This document shows positions 21,098-31,660 of a DNA stretch of 64,000 nt, one piece after another; within the stretch, counting starts at the first letter, position 1; each line of letters begins with the position of its first letter. The notes under the pieces were generated by a model that was not told the DNA's origin, did not search any database, and worked only from the letters and a program-made list of their open reading frames with translations. The position numbers were made by a program, and so were the translations under genes. The stretch covers positions 7,502,001-7,566,000 of the forward strand of contig CM065304.1 in assembly GCA_033032175.1 (NCBI GenBank), in the 5' to 3' direction. Source of the stretch: Saturnia japonica (taxonomy: Eukaryota; Arthropoda; Insecta; Lepidoptera; Saturniidae).

Positions 21098-23795
21098 ACT
21101 TGAGTTATTGTAGGCTTTAGGTTGTTATGTGAGACTCCTACTCACTAAAACTCCACGGTGTACCATCGGCCACCATAGCGGGACGCCGCGGGCAATGCGG
21201 TTGCAATCTGCCGCGTCGCCCCGCCGGCTGGCCCCAATCGGGCCCCGGCGCTAAAGAGAGACAGTCTGGTACAACCCCGACTGTCTCCCAGACGGCTGAA
21301 CCAGTGCAATGGGAAGACGGGCCTCGACCCGTCTCCTCTTGGTCCAGCAAGGGCGATGGAAGGAGGCGAGTAAACCGCCTCCTCCTGCCACCCAACGTCT
21401 ACGCATCCCCTACCGTACTCGCGTTTGCAGGCGGTGCTCTCTTCTTTATGGGTGGCCTGCACTTGGCGCCACCCATATAATGGTCCGCCGGCCTCTGGGC
21501 GTCGGCGCACAAGGCACAGTGCAGCTGTTTAGCTGTACACTGCTGTGCCTTGTGGCCAGGATCCCCACACCGGAAACACATTGTACCCCGGTCAACAGCC
21601 GACGTACAAGTAGGCCGGGTATGGCCAACGTCGAGGCACCGTAAGCACCTAAGTGGCCCACCCCTCCAACAGGCGAACGCGAGCAGAGCTCTAGCCCACG
21701 AGAAAGCGACCAGATTCCAACAGTGCTTTAGCTGCGGCGACTGGGAGCGACAAGTGGATCGCTCCACTGCCCCTCCCATAGGAGCGTATTTCGCCCGCCC
21801 TAATAAGGGATGGCTCACACCCATCTTTCGCCGCAGCCACAGCGACAACGTCTGCCTCCGTCACAGTTTCATCGAGCCCTACGATTCGGACACTCGCCGC
21901 TTCACCGGTATGGCCACAGTGATCACATCCGGCGGCCAACGCCTCCCTGAGCTTTCGGGCTAACACTTCGGCCTGCTCCGGGCCACGGTCGCCCGGAATC
22001 TCTATGATTCGAGACCCGGTGGCCGCGGGGCGAAGAGACAAGTTCTCAATGCCGAATTCGGCTACCGCAGCTCGGCTCACCCCCATGAAAGCAGTCTTAT
22101 AGGTCACTCCACCCTCCACCGCCTCAGGCCACAGTGTAACCACCACTGCAGCCGATCGCGGCGTCGAGGGGAGCTTCCTCTTGGGTTTACCCCCAGACGC
22201 CTTCCTCTTGTTGGAAGGTGAGGCCTTTGCCGCAGCGGCCGACGGCGCTGCAGCTGGTGTCTTCTTGGCTCGGGGCCTACGGCGCCGAGCCACAGTCTAC
22301 CAGCCCTCTGCGTCAGGTGCCGCAGAAGCTGGAGCAGAGGCAGCAGCCTGGGCCGGAAGCGCGGCCCATTCTATCCCCAAGGGATGCTCAGACGTCGTTG
22401 AACTCTCAGGAGGCGCGAGTATGGGTGCCGAAGGTACAGGTCGCCTAGCACGCCTAAACACTGCCGGACCCAAAATAGACTTCTTGTCCGTAGCTAGCGG
22501 CGGGCGGACCACAGGGGCAGGAAGGAGACGGTCCTCCAGACCGTCTATGCGAGCGGCAACTACCTCCCCAAAAGAAAGCCGGAGAGACCGCTCCATATTA
22601 TCCATGCGGACTTCCACCTCCAGCAAAGATTGCGGTATATTTTCAGGTCCCCGGCTGGGACGCTCCGCAGAAGTCTGTGGTTCCGGAGAGCCAGGCAGAG
22701 CAGTGGCCTGACCACGCAGAAGGGCTAGTTCCGCCTTGAGCTCCGCAAGTTCATCGCGGAGCTTGCACGTCTCACGCCGAAGGATCAACGTCTCCGTCTC
22801 CACTGTACGCGTGAGCGCCGTCGACGTGATCTGTTGCAGAGTTTTGGCTGCATCCTTCAATTCCTTGACACAAGTACCCTTGAGGTTGCCGCTCTTCTTG
22901 CAGACCTCAAGGATATTGGTCACTTTCGCCGCCGCTAATAGCCTCTGCCTCTCCGGGTTGAGGGTCTCGATATCCTCCGGGAATCCTTCACTGTCGACTC
23001 CGATGAGGACATCAGTGCTGCTGGCCTGTTGTGCTGCCACTGCGTGACCAGATGCTGAAACCGTCTCAACTAACGCCGTACGCTTGGAACCCGGCAAACT
23101 GCCCGGATCGCAGGTTTTGCCCCTATGCGACGTTGACATTTTGGGAGGGGTACCCACTCCAATCGAAACGTCCTAATTTAAAAGATGCGACCGTTTCCTA
23201 CCCACCACCGCAGGCACCGTCCGAGAGCTGTCAGAGCCGTCGCCCCAATGCCGGATCGAGAATTGGTCAAGCATTGGATCGCGCTCCAAGACCACAATTG
23301 CTCTATCTGTCGCCCGTTTATTCGTAGCCGAAGTCGTCATTTGTGCGGAATCAATTGTCCTATCACAAGCCAAGGTCGTTTTTTGTTATTCTGATTTGCT
23401 CGGGGAGGGTTTCTCCAAAAGAGCTGGTACCCTCCTGGGGTAGTACCTTTTTAGATTTTGCGTTATCCATCATGATCTCCCGTAAACCGTCTACTTCGCA
23501 GTACGCCTGCCGGGATCGGTATGAAACAACCGATCCCGCCAGCCGCTACCCGGAACTGGGCCCTTGGGACCTCAAATTGAGTCCTCATCGGCCCCAGCCC
23601 AGTACTGGGTGCGCTGCTCACACGCCACACCCAGGAGCTTTTAACGGCCTTCCAGCCGGCGCTCCTCCACGGTCCTCTCTGATAAACAGAGGGATACCAG
23701 GAAGAGCGTGTCAGATATTAGCCGCCGACCAACGTGGTCCGGCGTTGCCCGGGGTTCACCACGAGGAGATTTCTGACATCGCACTCCACCCGCCC
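21098..23795 (-). mobile_element. R1-type LINE, 5' UTR and ORF1 only, inserted in the left gypsy
   Basis: About 2.7 kb of GC-rich DNA interrupts the gypsy copy between gag and protease. The right arm reads straight through at the matching place ('ggggcgggtgctggctggtc', about 30847). It contains a long leader (23160-23795) and ORF1 but no endonuclease or RT. The right side stops abruptly at 'gagtctcacataac', next to gypsy 'caacctaaagcc'. LINE copies usually lose 5' sequence, so loss of the whole 3' part is odd. Confidence 0.8.
21399..23157 (-). pseudogene. R1-clade LINE ORF1 (Gag-like zinc-knuckle protein)
   Basis: The first part (23157-22297) starts 'MGTPPKMSTSHRGKTC' and has a charged helical stretch ('LRDELAELKAELALLRG', likely coiled coil) and a proline/alanine-rich tail. 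A single in-frame stop follows 'DAEGW'. The frame continues with a basic alanine-rich segment ('RRRRPRAKKTPAAAPSA') and 'VTLWPEAVEGGVTYKTAF', an RRM-like block seen in R1-clade ORF1. A frameshift near 21710 leads to three cysteine knuckles: 'CLRCLDVGHTRPTC', 'CFRCGDPGHKAQQC' and a third Cx2C...H...C. These bind element RNA. Composition is far more GC-rich than the neighbours, marking it as a foreign insertion. Confidence 0.85.
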
Positions 23796-23878
23796 CGCGG
23801 TTCTGGCGACGTCTAGTTTAACGAAAGGTATCCATCTATTTGGGTCTCAGATGAGACCATCCTCCTCTTTTTCTTGAT

Positions 23879-24895
23879 TCAATTCACTCGCAGATGCTCT
23901 TTTTCTCCACAACCATAGCATGTTGGTGGAAAACGTTTATTCGGAGGTGGAGCCACAATTTCCCGAACTCTATAAGGTTGCATGTACTGACGTGCAGCTT
24001 CTACCTCCAGAGCATGTGCCAGCGCACTTTTCAACGTCTGATGATGACCCAGACACTCGGCAGCTCTAATCTCCCCATCTCTTATACCGTCGACAAATGC
24101 CTGGAGTGTATTCACTTCAATCGTACCCGGAGATGATGAGTAAACGCGACGGACCAAGCGTTCAACCTCGAGGGCCCATTGCTGCAGACTTTCGCCTGAT
24201 TTCTGTGTTCTGTCCCGAAATTGAGCGCGGTAAACATCTTCCAGGTGTTTATCTCCGTTACGTGTGTCTAGTGCTTCCATCAGTGACTCCAGAGTTCTCT
24301 CATCCGTTTGCAGGTTCTCCAAAATCACCACGGCATCTCCCCGTAGCGCCAGAGTTGAAGCCACGAATGACTGTTCATTATTCCAGCCATTACCTTTTAC
24401 CAAGGTTTCAAACTGGTACTTGAAGGCAGACCAACATGTTGTCCCATCAAAACGCGGCACTTCAAATTTCGTGGATGATGGTGATGCTACCACGGCTACG
24501 GGCTAAGGCATCTCGAGCTTGCTTAGTCTGTTGGTAATTGTCTGCAGGTGGTTGTCATGCCCGTCGACTCGACTCTCTATATTTTCGGTCCTGTGTGAAA
24601 TGTTTTTGACCTTGATAATAAGGCTCTTTACTTTTTCAGCTAGAACCGCGATGCCAATGTCGATCTTCGCTAATACGGTATCTTCACTTGCCTGCATTGC
24701 TTCCTGATTGGCTTGCAACTCGCGGCGGGTAGCCTCTTGACTTGCCTGCATTGCTTCCTGACTGGCTCGAATAGCAGCTAACAATGTCACCAGATTAATT
24801 TCAGAATAAGCGCTCACCGGTCCTTCAGTCGTAGCCGGATCAGCCTGCACTTCCTCTTTATTTCGTTGACGATGACGTGCGGCGTCCATTCCCAC
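23879..24895 (-). pseudogene. Gypsy gag, left arm
   Basis: From ATG at 24895 the frame encodes a helical N-terminus with repeated 'SQEAMQASQEATRR' and 'IKVKNISHRTENIESRVDG', a likely coiled coil. A TAG follows 'SKLEMP'. The same frame continues with the capsid-like region: 'VPRFDGTTCWSAFKYQFETL', 'LQQWALEVERLVRRVY' and 'EAARQYMQ'. It ends in a zinc knuckle 'CYGCGEKEHLRVN' whose last cysteine is replaced by TGA. Both the internal stop and the broken knuckle also occur in the right arm (29747-30763). The Gag shell and RNA packaging protein would therefore be truncated in both copies. Confidence 0.87.
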
Positions 24896-24965
24896 TTGTC
24901 TCCTTGTCCGCGAGTACGAACTTCCTCGTCACGCGTCATTAACGGCATTCCGCTTCTGACACCAA

Positions 24966-25424
24966 TGTTACACCCGTGGGTGTTAAAAATGCCGATGTTT
25001 GACGTGAAGAAGATTTATTTGAATTCAACACAGTTACAAATTACACGAACTCACAACACTGTTATTTATTTCACTGTGGTTTCGCTTCCTTTTATCGCTC
25101 GATGTTATCGCTTTATAATTCAAAACTGAACTGTCTCGGTGCCGCGCCTGAGCCGCTTAAATACCTACACTAAACGATCCAGCAAAAATCGTGAATCATC
25201 ACTAACTTTCTCGACGTTTAGTTGATATGCCTATTCGATGACGTAATCGAGGCGAGAAGCCCTATATATATATGTGTGTAAACTGCGATGTTTACACAAA
25301 CATACACCGCGGTTGTTTACGACGCGACCATTATTTCGAAGTCGTGAGAAGTATGTAGTTGCTTCGAGATATTTCGGGAACAGGATTTTCTCTCTTTTTA
25401 ATCGGGTTGTAACAGGTCGTAACA
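24966..25424 (-). repeat. Gypsy LTR, left arm (459 bp)
   Basis: On the minus strand it begins 'tgttacgacctgttac' (25424) and ends 'cacgggtgtaaca' (24966), so it has TG...CA ends and near-matching tips. Immediately downstream is 'ttggtgtcagaagcgg', a plausible primer-binding site, perhaps for tRNA-Leu. Length and ends equal those of the right-arm LTR at 29218-29676. No partner LTR is present. Confidence 0.88.
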
Positions 25425-25533
25425 ATATCGTGGTACAATATTTGATTCAATGAGCGTCAAAATATGGCGTTTTTTACGGTCTGTAATTGCGATTCTCAAG
25501 GTATACGCGAGTTTTAAGGCAACTGTGCCAGTA

Positions 25534-26744
25534 TCAGCATAGCTTCGACCACAGCGTGAGTTTTTTGGTCGGTTCTGTTACTGCTTTGACTTCGTCCCTG
25601 TTTTCTGTCCTGTACGTATTTCGATATAGGTAATTAGTAATATTCTTAGTAAATTTAATACTTTTTATTTCAGTAACTTTAATTGTAGTACCATTAACAT
25701 TTTTTGTTACGTTAAAATTTAAATCATCCGCCAGGAACTTAGTCTGAGAAGTCATTGTAATTTATCTCTTTTACCTGGAACGGTTTCCCTGTCTTCTTTG
25801 CCCCTCGTATTATGGATCTATATTGCTCAGGAACATACACAGGCCCAGACTTCTTTTCTCTGGTTATGGATTTTTCAATGACTGAGTGGGCTGTGTCCCC
25901 TTATTTTGTGTATCACCATGGATGAAGAAATTATGCTGTATGGAATAAATATTTAACGTAGTAATTGCATAATAATACATTGAAAATACGAATCTATTCT
26001 TTTGCTGCCCACAGCAATTGTCCGAATAGATTACTACATCACAGTCTGGATTTTTATCAGCAACCTCTTTTAAGTATGCATACACACCGGACCCTATTTC
26101 ACTAGCTTCCCGATTAGCCTAGCCGTCATGCCAAAAATAGCAAGTTGTCTCCCTCCCGGTCCCTTCCATTTGAAATTGTAAAATTATAGCAATTCAGTTT
26201 TGACTTGAATAAAGCTGATAAGTTTCCTACAGGACATGGTAAAACGGCTTGCAAGTCATAGGTAATTACAATTTTTGTACTTTGAGGCTGTTGACATTCC
26301 TTCATATGTTTTTCTTTCTCGATCCTACTTAAGCTTTTTTTTCTTCTGGTGAATTTTGTAACTGTCATATAATTTTCTTTTACTGGATATAAATGAAGAT
26401 TTGTAGATTCCGGTACTGGGTACACATCGTCAATAGTTTCGTCAGAACTACCATCTTTAGATGTAATATTTGTACTAACTTAAGAGCTACCGGAAGAAGA
26501 CGAAATAGATGACGGTTTAAACTCGTCGCCCGAATCAGTACCATAGTAGTCACCAGCTTGAGGTTTTTTCCAGCATCAGCAGCTTCGCTAGTTAGTATGG
26601 ACGGTGAGTTTGGCAGTGGTGTAAAACACAAACATTGTCTATCTCAACGTTTGGAGTAAATGCAGAAGTTTCCATGGGTTCCGGATTGTTAAATTTTTTA
26701 TCGGGACATGCCAACATTGCTAATTTTTTTTCTCGACGAAACAT
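25534..26744 (-). pseudogene. YSDNCC-family repeat ORF, left arm
   Basis: ATG at 26744 begins 'MFRREKKLAMLACPDKKF'. Broken frames follow with an acidic/serine-rich stretch, 'RRKKSLSRIEKEKHMKECQ', 'VITYDLQAVLPCPVGNLSAL', 'YFWHEG', 'DVVIYSDNCCGQQKNRFVFS' and 'IQHNFFIHGDTQNKG'. The last piece is 'LADDLNFNVTKNVNGTTIKV' (25534-25755). I know this pattern as an amplified uncharacterised family in insect genomes; it resembles the DUF7869-type domain. The spaced aspartates in 'YSDN' and 'HGDTQ' could suit a transposase-like nuclease fold, but that is a guess. It lies directly upstream of the gypsy LTR and in the same orientation. At least two frameshifts and several stops make it a pseudogene. Confidence 0.65.
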
Positions 26745-26789
26745 TTTGAAAGATCTTAAACAATTTTAATAAATTAACGTCTTTAATAA

Positions 26790-26817
26790 TATACCCCTAT
26801 TTTAAATAGGGGGTATA
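26790..26817. repeat. 28-bp palindrome at the inner end of the left arm
   Basis: Near-perfect palindrome starting 'tatacccctatttt'. Its reverse complement is present exactly at 27826-27853, the inner end of the right arm. It may be the terminal repeat of the YSDNCC element. Confidence 0.85.
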
Positions 26818-26821
26818 ATAG

Positions 26822-26989
26822 TAAATTACTTACTTTATATGTATTAATTACCAACTTAACTCGGATCGGTGGCAAGCCAAGCCAAAAGTTCTAATCACAC
26901 ATTACGATTTGTTAATGATTGTCGAAGTTTGGCACGCGTGTGGATCGAGCATTATGGTGCAACATTACCTTATACTAAAAAACTAGCAA
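26822..26989. other. Unique part of the spacer between the arms
   Basis: About 170 bp with no match elsewhere in the window and no coding potential seen. Confidence 0.5.
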
Positions 26990-27822
26990 AATACTTATAC
27001 TAACTTGTGTCAATTTTGAAAGGAAACTTCATTTAATGTTAGCGGCACTGGTGCTTTATTATTATTTTTAGATTATGCTGTGTTGTTTGTTTATTTATTG
27101 CACTGTAATAACAAAAAAAGGAAGAAAAAAGTAGAGGAGTATTAGGTAACAAATACATTTTGATATCTTTAGAGCTTCTACACTTGTTTGATGCTATTGT
27201 TTCCGATTCACTTCACTCGTGTGAAATAATCAATCTTTACATTATATCACCTAAAAACCATAAAAAATTCATAATATAGGATAAATAAAGTTAGTTTATG
27301 AATTAAAAAAACTATCAGCGGAGCAAGTTCCTGCTAAAAACTGTTATTTATGTAACGTCAAATAGGTAGTAGTATTTTACTGTATTTTTACCCATTTATT
27401 TGGAATTTATTTTAAAAAAGACTTGAGAATTGTCATTATTGACTTATGCTATGTCCATAACATTATTTTCAGCTTTATAATTATCAATAAAATGTCCCTC
27501 AGTATTATTATAAAAACACTAATTTGTTGTATTGAAATATGAAACCCACTAAATTGTGACGTTGTTCCACTAAAATCTTTTATCTTCTCTGGGTCGGTTC
27601 TTACTCCGTCAGCCGAGATTACGTGTTCCAGGTAACCGACGTCCTTCTTAAACAAAGCGCACTTCTTCGGGTTTCATTTTAAGTTTGCTCGGCTTATCCG
27701 GTAAACACTTTCTCAAGATTCTTCAAGATCTCTGAGATATCACGGCCTAATATGATGACATCATCTAGATAAACTAGGCATACGTCACCCAGAAGACCCA
27801 CCATAAGGTGTTCAAATGTTTC
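26990..27822 (-). repeat. Third, partial copy of the gypsy RT end and its AT-rich tail
   Basis: In the same orientation as the left arm, it matches 19880-20560 through the RT end ('FKKDVGYLEHVISADGVRTD', frame 27449-27655) and the following AT-rich tail. It extends further than the left arm, to 'ctaatactcctctac...ataagtatttt', which also closes the right arm at 31820-31985. It is cut off at 27822, where the right arm starts. Confidence 0.85.
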
Positions 27823-27825
27823 TAT

Positions 27826-27853
27826 TATACCCCCTATTTAAAATAGGGGTATA
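27826..27853. repeat. 28-bp palindrome at the inner end of the right arm
   Basis: Starts 'tataccccctattt'; it is the exact reverse complement of 26790-26817. Confidence 0.85.
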
Positions 27854-27897
27854 TTATTAAAGACGTAATTTATAAAAATTGTTTTAGATCTTTCAAA

Positions 27898-29108
27898 ATG
27901 TTTAGTCGAGAAAAAAAATTAGCAATGTTGGCATGTCCCGAAAAAATATTTAACAATCCGGAACCCATGGAAACCTCTGCATTTACACCAAACGTTGAGA
28001 TAGACAATGTTTGTGTTTTACACCACTGCCAAACTCACCGTCCATACTAACTAGCGAAGCTGCTGATGCTGGAAAAAACCTCAAGCTGGTGACTACTATG
28101 GTACTGATTCGGGCGACGAGTTTAAACCGTCATCTATTTCGTCTTCTTCCGGTAGCTCTTAAGTTAGTACAAATATTACATCTAAAGATGGTAGTTCTGA
28201 CGAAACTATTGACGATGTGTACCCAGTACCGGAATCTACAAATCTTCATTTATATCCAGTAAAAGAAAATTATATGACAGTTACAAAATTCACCAGAAGA
28301 AAAAAAAGCTTAAGTAGGATCGAGAAAGAAAAACATATGAAGGAATGTCAACAGCCTCAAAGTACAAAAATTGTAATTACCTATGACTTGCAAGCCGTTT
28401 TACCATGTCCTGTAGGAAACTTATCAGCTTTATTCAAGTCAAAACTGAATTGCTATAATTTTACAATTTTAAATGGAAGAGACCGGGAGGGAGACAACTT
28501 GCTATTTTTGGCATGAAGGCTAGGCTAATCGGGAAGCTAGTGAAATAGGGTCCGGTGTGTATGCATACTTAAAAGAGGTTGCTGATAAAAATCCAGACTG
28601 TGATGTAGTAATCTATTCGGACAATTGCTGTGGGCAGCAAAAGAATAGATTCGTATTTTCAATGTATTATTATGCAATTACTACGTTAAATATTTATTCC
28701 ATACAGCATAATTTCTTCATTCGTGGTGATACACAAAATAAGGGGACACAGCCCACTCAGTCATTGAAAAATCCATAACCAGAGAAAAGAAGTCTGGGCC
28801 TGTGTATGTTCCTGAGCAATATATATCCATAATACGAGAGACAAAGCAGACAGGGAAACCGTTCCAGGTAAAAGAGATAAATTACAATGACTTCTCAGAC
28901 TAAGTTCCTGGCGGATGATTTAAATTTTAACGTAACAAAAAATGTTAATGGTACTACAATTAAAGTTACTGAAATAAAAAGTATTAAATTTACTAAGAAT
29001 AGTACTAATTACCAATATCGAAATACGTACAGGACAGAAAACTGGGACGAAGTCAAAGCAGTAACAGAACTGACCAAAAAACTTACGCTGTGGTCGAAGC
29101 TATGCTGA
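27898..29108 (+). pseudogene. YSDNCC-family repeat ORF, right arm
   Basis: ATG at 27898 begins 'MFSREKKLAMLACPEKIF', with small differences from the left arm. The block order is the same: serine/acid-rich stretch with an in-frame TAA near 28168, 'LYPVKENYMTVTKFTRRKKS', 'VITYDLQAVLPCPVG', 'DREGDNLLF', then after a frame change 'YAYLKEVADKNPDCDV', 'YSDNCCGQQKNRF', 'IRGDTQNKG' and a C-terminal 'FLADDLNFNVTKNVNG' piece. A frameshift lies at about 28075 and others near 28510 and 28770. The frame ends about 110 bp before the LTR. The function is unknown to me. Conservation of the same breaks in both arms shows the ORF was already dead when duplicated. Confidence 0.65.
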
Positions 29109-29217
29109 TACTGGCACAGTTGCCTTAAAACTTGCGTATACCTCGAGAATCGCAATTACAGACCGTTAAAAACGCCATATTTTGACGCTCATTGAATCAA
29201 ATATTGTACCACGATAT

Positions 29218-29676
29218 TGTTACGACCTGTTACAATCCGATTAAAAAGAGAGAAAATCCTGTTCCCGAAATATCTCGAAGCAACTACATACTTCTCACGA
29301 CTTCGAAATAATGTTCGCGTCGTAAACAACCGCGGTGTATGTTTGTGTAAACATCGCAGTTTACACACATATATATATAGGGCTTCTCGCCTCGATTACG
29401 TCATCGAGTAGGCATAGCAACTAAACGTCGAGAAAGTTAGTGATGATTCACGATTTTTGCTGGATCGTTTAGTGTAGGTATTTAAGCGGCTCAGGCGCGG
29501 CACCGAGACAGTTCAGTTTTGAATTATAAAGCGATAACATCGAGCGATAAAAGGAAGCGAAACCACAGTGAAATAAATAACAGTGTTGTGAGTTCGTGTA
29601 ATTTGTAACTGTGTTGAATTCAAATAAATCTTCTTCACGTCAAACATCGGCATTTTTAACACCCACGGGTGTAACA
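29218..29676 (+). repeat. Gypsy LTR, right arm (459 bp)
   Basis: Starts 'tgttacgacctgttac' and ends 'cacgggtgtaaca'. It is followed after one base by 'tggtgtcagaagcgg', a likely primer-binding site. A 'tatatatata' box at about 29370 and 'ttcagttttgaat' near 29511 could be promoter elements, which is inference. No second LTR is found downstream. Confidence 0.88.
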
Positions 29677-29746
29677 TTGGTGTCAGAAGCGGAATGCCGT
29701 TAATGACGCGTGACGAGGAAGTTCGTACTCGCGGACAAGGAGACAA

Positions 29747-30763
29747 GTGGGAATGGACGCCGCACGTCAACGTCAACGAAATAAAGAGGAAGTGCAGGCT
29801 GATCCGGCTACGACTGAAGGACCGGTGAGCGCTTATTCTGAAATTAATCTGGTGACATTGCTAGCTGCTATTCGAGCCAGTCAGGAAGCAATGCAGGCAA
29901 GTCAAGAGGCTACCCGCCGCGAGTTGCAAGCCAATCGGGAAGCAATGCAGGCAAGTGAAGAGACCGTATTAGCGAAGATCGACATTGGCATCGCGGTTCT
30001 AGCTGAAAAAGTAAAGAGCCTTATTATCAAGGTCAAAAACATTTCACACAGGACCGAAAATATAGAGAGTCGAGTCGACGGGCATGACAACCACCTGCAG
30101 ACAATTACCAACAGACTAAGCAAGCTCGAGATGCCTTAGCCCGTAGCCGTGGTAGCATCACCATCATCCACGAAATTTGAAGTGCCGCGTTTTGATGGGA
30201 CAACATGTTGGTCTGCCTTCAAGTACCAGTTTGAAACCTTGGTAAAAGATAATGGCTGGAATAATGAACAGTCATTCGTGGCTTCAACTCTGGCGCTACG
30301 GGGAGATGCCGTGGTGATTTTGGAGAACCTGCAAACGGATGAGAGAACTCTGGAGTCACTGATGGAAGCACTAGACACACGTAACGGAGATAAACACCTG
30401 GAAGATGTTTACCGCGCTCAATTTCGGGACAGAACACAGAAATCAGGCGAAAGTCTGCAGCAATGGGCCCTCGAGGTTGAACGCTTGGTCCGTCGCGTTT
30501 ACTCATCATCTCCGGGTACGATTGAAGTGAATACACTCCAGGCATTTGTCGACGGTATAAGAGATGGGGAGATTAGAGCTGCCGAGTGTCTGGGTCATCA
30601 TCAGACGTTGAAAAGTGCGCTGGCACATGCTCTGGAGGTAGAAGCTGCACGTCAGTACATGCAACCTTATAGAGTTCGGGAAATTGTGGCTCCACCTCCG
30701 AATAAACGTTTTCCACCAACATGCTATGGTTGTGGAGAAAAAGAGCATCTGCGAGTGAATTGA
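29747..30763 (+). pseudogene. Gypsy gag, right arm
   Basis: Starts 'MGMDAARQRQRNKEEVQ', and the first segment stops at 30137-30139 after 'SKLEMP'. The same frame resumes with 'VPRFDGTTCWSAFKYQ' and runs to the zinc knuckle 'CYGCGEKEHLRVN', where TGA replaces the final cysteine. Only a few residues differ from the left arm (for example KDNGW versus KGNGW, QANREA versus QANQEA). After the stop the frame stays readable ('KKKRRMVSSETQIEGD'), so Gag was once longer. Confidence 0.87.
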
Positions 30764-30852
30764 ATCAAGAAAAAGAGGAGGATGGTCTCATCTGAGACCC
30801 AAATAGAAGGAGACCTTTCGTTAAGCTAGACGTCGCCAGGACCGCGGGGCGG

Positions 30853-31329
30853 GTGCTGGCTGGTCAACCTAAAGCCTCACAGATCACAATAACTCAAGTT
30901 TATGATGGGATTAGTCTGATCATCGCGGGTAGCTTGAACAACCAAACGTGCCGTTTTACTGTAGATACAGGAGCTTCACAAACAGTTGTTAAGCCGGAAC
31001 TACTGAAGCGCACCATTCTATGGAAGAAGCAATTTCCACTGTGCCATCTACAGACAGCGAACGGCCAGCCAGTTTCCGTCCTCGGTGAGACAGATGTTTA
31101 AATAAGAATTGGTGATCTAGTCTACGTCCACACAGTAGTGATTGCGAATATCACTGATGATTGCATCCTAGGACTGGATTCCATGAAGAGCCAGCGATGT
31201 GTCTTGGATGTCGCGAGAGGAGTGCTGAAGTTCCCTGACCAGGAAGTATGCTTGCAAGGATCCAGCTCATGTTTATTGTCTGAAAGATACCACACTAGCT
31301 CCAAGATCAGAGACCTTAGTGGAGGTTAA
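30853..31329 (+). pseudogene. Gypsy aspartic protease, right arm
   Basis: Encodes 'SLNNQTCRFTVDTGASQTVV' with the DTGA active site. A stop after 'GETDV' at about 31099 splits it from the second half, 'IANITDDCILGLDSMKSQRC'. The left arm reads GAA at that codon, so this stop is private to the right arm and arose after duplication. Confidence 0.87.
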
Positions 31330-31660
31330 GTTTAATCAGCCCAGAAGATAAGGAGAAGACAGCATTCAGCACAGGAAATGGAAACGGACTATGGCAGTTC
31401 AATGTTATGCCATTTGGTTTGTGCAATGCTCCGGCAACATTTGAACGCCTTATGGTGAGTCTTCTGGGTGACGTATCCCTAGTTTATCTCGATGATGTCA
31501 TCATATTAGGCCGTGATATCTCAGAGATCTTGAAGAATCTTGAGAAAGTGTTTACCGGATAAGCGGAGCAAACTTAAAATGAAACCCAAAGAAGTGCGCT
31601 TTGTTTAAGAAGGACGTCAGTTACCTGGAACACGTACTCTCGGCTGACGGAGTAAGTTAG
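31330..31660 (+). pseudogene. Gypsy RT fragment, right arm
   Basis: Starts at 'PEDKEKTAFSTGNGNG' and contains 'WQFNVMPFGLCNAPATFERL' and 'VSLVYLDDVIILGRD' with the YLDD catalytic box. A TAA after 'LEKVFTG' and a frame change follow, then 'FKKDVSYLEHVLSADG'. It is cut at 31655, where AT-rich tail sequence begins. As in the left arm, the protease joins directly to mid-RT, so the inter-domain deletion predates the duplication. Confidence 0.85.

Larger units (their letters stand above)
19880..26821 (-). repeat. Left arm of a large inverted duplication
   Basis: Read on the minus strand from 26821 outward the order is a 28-bp palindrome, the YSDNCC ORF, gypsy LTR, gag, (R1 LINE insert), protease, partial RT and an AT-rich tail. 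The plus strand from 27823 to about 31850 has the same order and nearly the same sequence, without the LINE. Both arms share the same inactivating changes, so the arms are duplicates of one dead composite. Confidence 0.9.

Noticed and set aside
22181..23816. Several long plus-strand open frames
   Set aside because: They are mirror frames of the GC-rich R1-type ORF1 on the minus strand and show no domain of their own.
30219..30748. Minus-strand frames over the right gypsy gag
   Set aside because: Antisense shadows; the plus-strand frame has clear gag and zinc-knuckle features.
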